Positions 12,642 through 18,320 of a stretch of DNA of 18,320 bases are shown piece after piece. Source of the stretch: Halomonas halophila. GTDB taxonomy: Bacteria; Pseudomonadota; Gammaproteobacteria; Pseudomonadales; Halomonadaceae. How positions within the stretch are numbered: position 1 is the stretch's first letter; each line of letters begins with the position of its first letter. Below the pieces are notes generated by a model. The model saw only the letters and a list, made by a program, of their open reading frames with translations, was not told where the DNA came from and did no database searches. The translations under genes were made by a program, and so were the position numbers. The DNA is taken from contig DJIP01000162.1 in the NCBI GenBank assembly GCA_002433675.1, forward strand, positions 1 to 18,320, in the 5' to 3' direction.

Positions 12642-14908
12642 GCCTTGCGGGTCTCGCCGGCGGGGGTCACGGTGGACTCCACCAGCCTGGCGCCGAATGT
12701 CTGCTGCAATTGTTGAATATGGGGATCACGCTTCAAGGCCTCAACCGCTTCGGCGTGGCGTTCCGCTGCCAGGCGTTCGGCCATCTGCCGCGGGGTCTCG
12801 ACGCTGGTGTCGAGCTGACGCACCTCGATCTCGAGTCGACGGGGATACCCCAGGGCCTCAAGGGCATCGCGAATCCGGTTCTGGTGAACCTCGGCATTCA
12901 TCGCCGATTGCGACGGGTCCAGGTGCAGATGTAGCCGTTCACCGTCGTCGGCGGCCACCACGCAGTGGGCGGCAAGGTTACGGGTCAGGCCCGACACGCC
13001 AAGATCATCGAAGTGGGCCAGCCAGGCAGCGTGGGTCAGGGTCCCTGCCGACGGCGAGCAAGACTCGCCGGCGGCGGGTTCTGCCGCGTGCTGCTGGCGC
13101 TGCGAGGCCTCGTCGACCATCGCCTCGGCCGCCATCACCTCGGCGTCGGGCTCAGGGCTTGGCTCAAGGCTTTGCTCGACGCTACTCGCTTCGGCCCCGG
13201 CGACCGCAGGCGTTTCGGCCAGGTGCGGTTCAGTCGGAAGCGGTTGGTCCTGTGTGGACGCCATCGCTTGCTCGGCCTGGGCCGCGGCGGACGGCGTCTC
13301 GGCCAGGCCGACCGGCTCGTTCGAGGCGGTAGGCGCTGACTCGCTGGCAACGGCGGTGGGCGCCTCAGCGCCCGGCGTAGGGTCCTCGGGAGCACCGCCC
13401 TCCCAGGGCGGCGGCACGTCACTGGCGTGGTTGTCCGCACGATAGTCGGCTTCACCGCCACTATCATCGCGACTGTCTGGCACTTCACCCGGCATGGGCG
13501 CTGGCCCATCGACGGGCGCCGGCGCGGCATCGACACTGGCCTCGACCGGCGCCGCCGTCTGCGCCTGGGTCTCGGACGGGGATGGCGCACCAGACTCGGG
13601 TTGTGGTTCAGGCTGCGGTGCGCGCTGAACGTGAGGCTGAGCCTGAACGTGAGGCTGAGCTTGGGTCTGGCCTTGTGTCTGAGGTTGTGTCTTGACTTCG
13701 GGCTGCGGTTCGCTCTGAGAGTCGGGCTGCGCGGCAGACGGTGAACTTTCCTGCGGCGCTGCCTCGCCGCGCATCGGCAACGGCGTCCGGGCGGGCCTGG
13801 GCACGCCCTGGGGACGAAATGCCAGCATCCGCAACAGGGTCATTTCCAGGGCGGTACGCAGGTCCGGGGCGTGGGCCATGTCGGCACGCCCCTGCACCCC
13901 GATCTGGTAGTAGAGCTGCACGTCCTCGGCGGCGAAGCGCCCGGCCAGTTCGAGCAGCGCCTGACGGTCGCCGTGGCCGTTGTCCAACGCCGACGGCACC
14001 ATCTGACCGATCGCCAGGCGGTGCAGCACCGCCGTCAGGTCATCGAGCACCGCACCGAAGTCCGGGCCCTGCTCGGCCAGACTCGCCACCTCCTGGAGCA
14101 GGCGCGCAGCGTCTACCTCGGCCAGCGCCTCGATCAGCGCCAGCACGTGGCGATGGTCGAGGGTACCGAGCATGGCGGCGACGTCAGCGTGACGTACCTC
14201 GCCCTGGCCGAAGGCGATCGACTGGTCGGTCAAGCTCATGGCATCGCGCATGGAGCCGGCAGCGGCCTTGCCCAGCAGCCACAGCGCGGACTCCTCGAAG
14301 GGCACCTGCTCGGCCTCCAGCACCTTGGACAGGTGGCCGACGATACGCTCCGGCGGCATATGCTTGAGGGTAAACTGCAGGCAGCGAGACAGCACCGTTG
14401 GCGGCAGTTTCTGCGGATCGGTGGTCGCCAGCAGAAACTTCACATGGGGCGGTGGCTCTTCGAGGGTCTTCAGCAGCGCATTGAAACTGCTGGTGGAGAG
14501 CATGTGCACCTCATCGATGAGGTACACCTTGTAGCGCCCCTGGGTCGGCGCGTACTGAACGTTGTCGAGCAGCTCGCGGGTGTCTTCGACCTTGGTCCGC
14601 GAGGCGGCGTCGACCTCGATCAGATCGACGAAGCGGCCCTGATCGATGGACTGACAGCTATCGCAGCGGCCGCAGGGGGTCGAGGTGACACCGTCGTCAC
14701 CTTCTCCCTTGTCGGTGCAGTTGAGGCACTTGGCCAGAATACGCGCCAGGGTCGTCTTGCCGACACCTCGGGTTCCGGTGAACAGGTAGGCATGGTGCAG
14801 GCGGCCCTGGTCCAGGGCATTGACCAACGCCCGCTGGACATGCTCCTGCCCCACCAGTTCATGGAAGGTGCGAGGCCGCCATTTGCGGGCCAGTACCTGA
14901 TAGCTCAT
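12632..14908 (-). CDS. dnaX: DNA polymerase III subunit tau/gamma
   Basis: The 758-residue clamp-loader ATPase loads the beta clamp and, through its C-terminus, binds polymerase and DnaB helicase. Seen: MSYQVLARKWRP start, Walker A GTRGVGKT (45-52), zinc-module Cys64, 79, 82 and 85, Walker B LIDEVH (130-135), ATTDP (161-165) and LSRC (173-176), and the helical collar domain to about residue 365. Residues ~366-615 are a long low-complexity linker rich in Pro, Gln, Glu and Ala, with a tandem AQPHVQ repeat at 417-428. Residues ~620-758 form the C-terminal polymerase-binding domain (LTHAAWLAHFDDLGVSGLTRNLAAHC...). E. coli tau has 643 residues, so the linker accounts for the extra length. I see no A-rich slippery heptamer on the coding strand, so a frameshifted gamma form is not supported. 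AGGAAAG precedes the ATG at 14908. Confidence 0.97.
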   Translation of the reverse strand: MSYQVLARKWRPRTFHELVGQEHVQRALVNALDQGRLHHAYLFTGTRGVGKTTLARILAKCLNCTDKGEGDDGVTSTPCGRCDSCQSIDQGRFVDLIEVDAASRTKVEDTRELLDNVQYAPTQGRYKVYLIDEVHMLSTSSFNALLKTLEEPPPHVKFLLATTDPQKLPPTVLSRCLQFTLKHMPPERIVGHLSKVLEAEQVPFEESALWLLGKAAAGSMRDAMSLTDQSIAFGQGEVRHADVAAMLGTLDHRHVLALIEALAEVDAARLLQEVASLAEQGPDFGAVLDDLTAVLHRLAIGQMVPSALDNGHGDRQALLELAGRFAAEDVQLYYQIGVQGRADMAHAPDLRTALEMTLLRMLAFRPQGVPRPARTPLPMRGEAAPQESSPSAAQPDSQSEPQPEVKTQPQTQGQTQAQPHVQAQPHVQRAPQPEPQPESGAPSPSETQAQTAAPVEASVDAAPAPVDGPAPMPGEVPDSRDDSGGEADYRADNHASDVPPPWEGGAPEDPTPGAEAPTAVASESAPTASNEPVGLAETPSAAAQAEQAMASTQDQPLPTEPHLAETPAVAGAEASSVEQSLEPSPEPDAEVMAAEAMVDEASQRQQHAAEPAAGESCSPSAGTLTHAAWLAHFDDLGVSGLTRNLAAHCVVAADDGERLHLHLDPSQSAMNAEVHQNRIRDALEALGYPRRLEIEVRQLDTSVETPRQMAERLAAERHAEAVEALKRDPHIQQLQQTFGARLVESTVTPAGETRKARR
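13625..13660 (-). repeat. 18-bp tandem duplication inside dnaX linker
   Basis: Two identical 18-bp units (13625-13642 and 13643-13660) stand head to tail and are in frame, encoding a duplicated AQPHVQ-type hexapeptide in the disordered DnaX linker. The surrounding Gln/Pro codons are also repetitive. It is probably a replication-slippage product and may vary between strains. Confidence 0.85.
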
Positions 14909-15022
14909 TGAACGTTCTTTCCTGCGGCTGGGCTTTGGGCCAGGCGACCCGCTGAGACAACGCGGCGGGAGCGAGGCGGCGTGGCGGTCACGCGACGGTG
15001 TTTCCCGCCCGATGGTCGTGGC

Positions 15023-15050
15023 ATTCTACCGGGTGGGGCCTTGGGCGCAA
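15023..15050 (-). promoter_or_regulatory. candidate dnaX promoter
   Basis: On the minus strand TTGCGC (plus 15045-15050) and TAGAAT (plus 15023-15028, five of six consensus bases) are 16 nt apart, about 115 nt before the dnaX ATG. The -35 overlaps a small inverted repeat (GGCCTT/AAGGCC, 15037-15055). The remainder of the 281-nt intergenic stretch 14909-15189 holds no gene that I recognise; in particular there is no 4.5S RNA signature. Confidence 0.4.
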
Positions 15051-15189
15051 AGGCCAAGGGGATTCACGCCGTTGAAGCGGCGCCTCTCGCCTGTGCGCCC
15101 GCCTGGCGTTGCTCGCATCCGACACTGGTGAGAGGTACCCGCAGCCAACCGACGGTAGCGTCCCGCCCTCCCTTGCCACAGGACCCTTC

Positions 15190-16467
15190 ATGTCTGACTC
15201 CGCGCCCACTCCCACCGCGACACCGCCCACTGCGAATCGGCGGCTATCGCCCTCACGGCGGCTGAAGGTGCTGCTGACCCTGGCCATCGTCGCGGTGATG
15301 GCATTGTCCTGGCTCGATATGCTCGACCGTGCGACCCAGCGCCAGGTCGAGGGCGCCACTACCCAGGCGCTGCTCGCCTTCGCTGCCGCCCGGGGGCTCA
15401 ACGCAGGCATCTCGGTGCTTCAGTCCACCGAGATGGGCGTTGGTGTGTCGACCCACCCCTTCGAGGCGCTGGACCCCTTCAACGACCTGGTGGAGGACTA
15501 CGCCAGCGTGATGAAGCTGGCCATCGGCTCGCTGATCGGCCAGACCTTGCTGCTGGAAATCACCGGCTCGCTGATGTTCAAGATCGCCCTGAGCCTGGCC
15601 GGAGCCTTGCTGATCCTGTGCCTGTGGCGAGACTGGCGGCTGACGCCACTGGCGTGGAAGGCCTTCGCACTGATCGGGCTCGGCCGGTTTCTGCTGCTGC
15701 TGACACTGGTGGCCAGCACCCTGGTGGACCAGGCCTTTCTCGATGAGCGCACCAGCGCCAGCATGGCCGAGGTCCAGGGCCTGTCCGAAGAGGTCCAGGC
15801 CACCGGCCTGGCCGAGGCTGGCGATGCCCTGACGCCACAGCAGCGCGAGCGGCTTCAGGCCGAGATGGCCGATACCGACCAGCGGCGCCAGCAATTGCGC
15901 GAATCGCTGATCGAGACCAATCGACAGATCGGCAAGGCCGAGGACGCGGTAGAACAGAGTCGCGGTCGGCTGTCGCTGTTGACCGCCCGGCTGAGTCTGA
16001 CCGAGCGCCTCAACCCCTTCCACGACAACCCCGAGATCGAGCGCCTCGAACAGCAGCTTGGCCAACGGCGACAGCGGCTGGCCGAGCTCACCGACGAGCG
16101 CGAGAATCAGCTCGCCGAGCTCGCCGCCGTGGACCGCGAACGCGACACCCTGCGCCGCCGCCTGGCGGGCGAGGACCCGGACGAAGGCCTGTTCGACGGC
16201 CTGGCCGAGCGCATCGGAGCCCTCACCGACGGCCTCAGCATCAGCGCCATTCAGAGCCGGATCGAATCCGGCACCAACGCCATCCTCCAGTTGATGGCGC
16301 TGTTTGTGATGCGCACCCTGGTGATTCCGCTGCTGTTTCTATGGCTTGGGCTGAAGCTGTTCAAGGGGCTGTATTCGCGGCCCGGGGCATCGCTTCGCCT
16401 GCCGCCACCCGCACCGGAGCGGGTGATCCATCCACCGACCCAGGCAGACGTCGAATCGCGGGACTGA
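15190..16467 (+). CDS. membrane protein with long coiled coil, function unknown
   Basis: I do not recognise this 425-residue protein. It has a hydrophilic N-terminus, a first membrane segment (about 25-44), a soluble region of ~65 residues (45-110), two or three hydrophobic segments (about 110-127, 129-147 and 155-180), a long charged Glu/Gln/Arg region with coiled-coil character (about 190-325), an amphipathic part, and a final membrane segment (about 365-391) followed by a short Pro-rich tail. This resembles an inner-membrane scaffold or sensor with a coiled-coil loop, but no catalytic motif is visible. The ATG at 15190 has AGGA 6 nt upstream and is preferred over in-frame codons back to 15109, which lie in the intergenic region shared with dnaX. 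It ends 18 nt before the convergent deacetylase gene, without a clear terminator between them. Confidence 0.83.
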   Translation: MSDSAPTPTATPPTANRRLSPSRRLKVLLTLAIVAVMALSWLDMLDRATQRQVEGATTQALLAFAAARGLNAGISVLQSTEMGVGVSTHPFEALDPFNDLVEDYASVMKLAIGSLIGQTLLLEITGSLMFKIALSLAGALLILCLWRDWRLTPLAWKAFALIGLGRFLLLLTLVASTLVDQAFLDERTSASMAEVQGLSEEVQATGLAEAGDALTPQQRERLQAEMADTDQRRQQLRESLIETNRQIGKAEDAVEQSRGRLSLLTARLSLTERLNPFHDNPEIERLEQQLGQRRQRLAELTDERENQLAELAAVDRERDTLRRRLAGEDPDEGLFDGLAERIGALTDGLSISAIQSRIESGTNAILQLMALFVMRTLVIPLLFLWLGLKLFKGLYSRPGASLRLPPPAPERVIHPPTQADVESRD

Positions 16468-16485
16468 ACGCCGACGCCTGGACGC

Positions 16486-17517
16486 CTAGGCGCCCTGGAA
16501 GCCCTGGAGCACCTGGGCCACATTGACACCGATCTCTTCCACCGCGTAGCCGCCCTCCATCAGGATGACGGTGGGCAGGCCCAGGCTCGCCAGGCGCCGC
16601 CCCATGTCGAGGAAGTCATCGCTCTTGAGGCGGAAGCTCGAGATGGGATCGCCTTCGAAGGTATCGACACCCAGCGACACCACCAGAAGGCTTGCCTGCT
16701 TGTCTTTGATCTCGGCCAGGGCAAGCGCCAGACGCTCGCGCCAGGTGGGATAGTCGGTACCGGGCGGCAGCGGATAGTTGACGTTGTAGCCAAGCCCCGG
16801 CCCCTCGCCCTTCTCATCGGCGTGGCCGAGATAGTAGGGAAAACACTGATCCGGGTCGCCGTGGATCGACTGGGTCAGGACATCATCACGGCCATAGAAG
16901 ATTTGCTGGGTGCCATTGCCGTGGTGGAAATCGACGTCGAGGATCGCCACCCGAGCGTGACCGTCGTCGAGCGCGCGCTGGGCGACGATGGCCGCATTGT
17001 TGAAAAAGCAGTAGCCACCGAACTGATCACTGGCGGCGTGATGCCCCGGCGGGCGGCACAGGCCAAAGCTCGGCTGGCCACTGGCAGCGGTGTGCTCGTA
17101 GGCCGACAACGCCACGTCCTTGCTGGCCATCGCCGCCTCGAAGGTGCCGGGGGAAATCGAGGTGTCGCCACCGAGCGCATAGTAGCCGAGCTTGCCACCG
17201 ACATGGGCAGGAATACGATCCTCGCGCATGGTACGCGTCGGCCAGATGGTGGGGATGGCCTCGCCACCGTGACCGGCGGCCTGCCATTCGTCCCAGCAGG
17301 TCGAGAGGAACTCGACGTAGGCTGCATCATGCACCGCCAGCACCGGCGCCAGGCCGTGCTCTCTCGGCTCGGACACCGGTCCAACGCCGCTGTCACGCAG
17401 CTGCGCGAGCACCAGGTCGACCCGCTCGGGGCACTCGAAGGGAGTCATCAGCTGACCATCGTGGAGTTCGGTCCTGGCGCGACGCAGCTTGGTCGCTTCA
17501 CTGTGGTACACCTGCAT
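16486..17517 (-). CDS. acetylpolyamine amidohydrolase / class II histone deacetylase family protein
   Basis: The 343-residue protein has the arginase/deacetylase fold of histone deacetylases and is closest in length and residue spacing to acetylpolyamine amidohydrolases (the Mycoplana ramosa enzyme has 341 residues). It would remove acetyl groups from acetylputrescine, acetylspermidine or similar amides using Zn2+. Catalytic features: RPPGHHA with His159/His160, LDVDFHHGNGT with zinc ligands Asp196 and His198, SLGVDTFEGDP with zinc ligand Asp285, and GGYAVEEIG with Tyr324. The insert around 84-118 (GGEAIPTIWPTRTMRED...) corresponds to the loop that restricts the active site to slender polyamine-like substrates in that subfamily. 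The ATG at 17517 has AAGGA about 12 nt upstream. The 194-nt upstream gap (17518-17711) holds the terminator of the next gene and presumably this gene's promoter. Exact substrate is inferred. Confidence 0.92.
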   Translation of the reverse strand: MQVYHSEATKLRRARTELHDGQLMTPFECPERVDLVLAQLRDSGVGPVSEPREHGLAPVLAVHDAAYVEFLSTCWDEWQAAGHGGEAIPTIWPTRTMREDRIPAHVGGKLGYYALGGDTSISPGTFEAAMASKDVALSAYEHTAASGQPSFGLCRPPGHHAASDQFGGYCFFNNAAIVAQRALDDGHARVAILDVDFHHGNGTQQIFYGRDDVLTQSIHGDPDQCFPYYLGHADEKGEGPGLGYNVNYPLPPGTDYPTWRERLALALAEIKDKQASLLVVSLGVDTFEGDPISSFRLKSDDFLDMGRRLASLGLPTVILMEGGYAVEEIGVNVAQVLQGFQGA

Positions 17518-17616
17518 GCTTGCATTATTCCTTTAGTTTACCGACAACGGGTCAACCGACCACACCTTTAGCGTAAATCGGGCGTACGCATTGTGCCGCC
17601 AGGCCCAATAACAAGG

Positions 17617-17643
17617 GAAGCCCGGCGACCGGCGCCAGGCTTC
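17617..17643 (-). terminator. terminator of the DUF533 gene
   Basis: Arms GAAGCC.GGCG and their complement enclose a 5-nt loop. The single C:A mismatch on the plus strand becomes a G-U pair in the minus-strand RNA, giving an 11-bp stem. The minus-strand tail reads CCCTTGTTATTGGG, moderately T-rich. It lies about 70 nt after the DUF533 stop (17712) and before the deacetylase start, so it should separate the two same-strand genes. Confidence 0.6.
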
Positions 17644-17711
17644 ATCATCAAGAGGCTTTTCTGTCAGGGCTCTTGTCAGAGCTTGCTCAAGCGGTCGTGC
17701 GTGGCCGTAGC

Positions 17712-18320
17712 TTAGCCCTGCTCCTCAAGCTGCCGCTCCAGCTCTCGCCGCATGTTCTCGTCCAGCGAAAGCGCGGTACCCAGCTCGTCCAGCCAGGCGC
17801 GTTCCATGGCGTTCTGGTCGTCGATCACCGCGGCGCTTGCCAGGTATATCTCCCGCGCCGCCTGGGGCGAGTCGGCCTGACTGGCCAGGGCCTGGGCGTC
17901 CAGCGGCGCCTCTAGCTGACGCTCGACCCAGGCATGCAGCTCATCATCGGCCCCGAGCTGCTGGATCTGCTCGCTGATCAGGGCGCGCTCCTGGGCATCG
18001 ATGTGGCCGTCGGCCCGGGCCGCCATGATCACCGCCTGCAATACCTCCAGGCTGCGACGTTCCTGGGCCTCGCCTCCGAGCTCCTCCAGCGGAGCCCCTT
18101 CACCGGACTGAGCCCCCTGCGACGCGGGGGTTGCCTCGTCGCCGCCACGGGACTTCTGCCAGGCCTTCCAGGCCAGCATGCCGACACCGGCGATGGCGCC
18201 GTACTTGATCGCCTTGCCGCCCATGCTGCGGCCGCGCTTGGAGCCCATCAGCGCGCCGAGGGCGCCGCCGCCGAGCAGGCTCTTCATGTCCATGCCGCCG
18301 CCACCGCTGGACGACGACGA
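17712..18320 (-). CDS. DUF533 / TerB-like family protein (YebE-like), 5' end outside window
   Basis: The product resembles YebE/DUF533 proteins, inner-membrane-associated proteins with a C-terminal TerB-like helical domain and no established activity. From the Met at 18293 there are 193 residues: a Gly-rich part (GGGALGALMGSKRGR), a single hydrophobic segment (about 31-46, YGAIAGVGMLAWKAW), an acidic linker, and the TerB-like domain with AVIMAARADGHIDAQER (88-103) and YLASAAVIDDQNAMERAWLDELG (150-172). The frame stays open from that Met to the window edge and encodes a Ser/Gly-rich stretch, as in YebE-type proteins that begin with a short helix and a Ser-rich linker, so the true start probably lies beyond 18320 and the Met at 18293 is internal. 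Stop codon TAA at 17712. Confidence 0.88.
   Translation of the reverse strand, partial: SSSSSGGGGMDMKSLLGGGALGALMGSKRGRSMGGKAIKYGAIAGVGMLAWKAWQKSRGGDEATPASQGAQSGEGAPLEELGGEAQERRSLEVLQAVIMAARADGHIDAQERALISEQIQQLGADDELHAWVERQLEAPLDAQALASQADSPQAAREIYLASAAVIDDQNAMERAWLDELGTALSLDENMRRELERQLEEQG

Noticed and set aside
10950-12716. 588-codon plus-strand open frame opposite rnd, recR and ybaB
   Set aside because: It crosses three well-supported minus-strand genes and has low-complexity translation; GC bias explains the lack of stops.
12632-14908. Programmed -1 frameshift site in dnaX
   Set aside because: I found no A-rich heptamer on the coding strand, so no gamma product is annotated.
14909-15189. 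Possible 4.5S RNA (ffs) gene near dnaX
   Set aside because: Some gammaproteobacteria carry ffs near dnaX, so I looked for the conserved GGAAGGAAGCAGC-type core on both strands; it is absent.
16475-16493. CGCCTAGGCG palindrome over the deacetylase stop as a terminator
   Set aside because: A perfect palindrome without a loop cannot make a stable hairpin, the alternative stem is only 5 bp, and there is no T tract.
17518-17616. TTGACC element as the -35 of a deacetylase promoter
   Set aside because: No acceptable -10 lies 16-18 nt downstream; the TAAACT present is only about 10 nt away.

Overview
The window looks like a chromosomal segment of a high-GC gammaproteobacterium, most likely a Halomonadaceae-type halophile. 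The support is the gene order dnaX-ybaB-recR-rnd-ycgL-ycgN, proteins close to gammaproteobacterial families, strongly acidic surface or exported proteins, and uniformly high GC with no sign of recent insertion. The assignment is an inference from gene content, not from a marker gene. I see no tRNA, rRNA, CRISPR array, insertion sequence or phage gene.

Layout: (1) 1-2313, plus strand: the 3' part of an oligopeptidase B gene, then an acidic lipoprotein gene, closed by a strong hairpin terminator. (2) 2342-8284, minus strand: a catabolic-looking cluster. In transcription order it holds a LamB/YcsF (PxpA-type) hydrolase, a short biotin carboxyl carrier protein, a biotin carboxylase, a KipI/PxpB-type subunit, a KipA/PxpC-type carboxyltransferase subunit and, after a 209-nt gap, an NCS1-type permease. 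A LysR regulator (8443-9351, plus) is divergent from it. The 158-nt intergenic region carries a 15-bp palindrome with T-N11-A spacing that overlaps the best -35 candidate for the cluster. (3) 9388-14908, minus: a housekeeping cluster of dnaX, ybaB, recR, rnd, ycgL and ycgN, ending in a UUCG-loop terminator. (4) 15190-18320: an unrecognised plus-strand membrane/coiled-coil protein divergent from dnaX, a convergent acetylpolyamine amidohydrolase (HDAC fold) gene, and the 5'-truncated start of a DUF533/TerB-like gene.

The most interesting part is region 2. Ordinary 5-oxoprolinase is PxpA+PxpB+PxpC and needs only ATP. Here the same three families sit with a biotin carboxylase and a biotinyl carrier, with ATGA or 11-nt overlaps linking carrier, carboxylase, KipI and KipA. 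That is the complete part list of urea carboxylase (BC, BCCP, KipI/KipA-type carboxyltransferase) split into separate polypeptides, plus a PxpA-type hydrolase. The simplest reading is import by the permease, biotin-dependent N-carboxylation of an amide or lactam, hydrolysis with the help of the PxpA homologue, and control by the LysR protein. The substrate cannot be read from sequence; 5-oxoproline is one candidate, and divergence of the PxpA and PxpB motifs leaves room for another cyclic amide.
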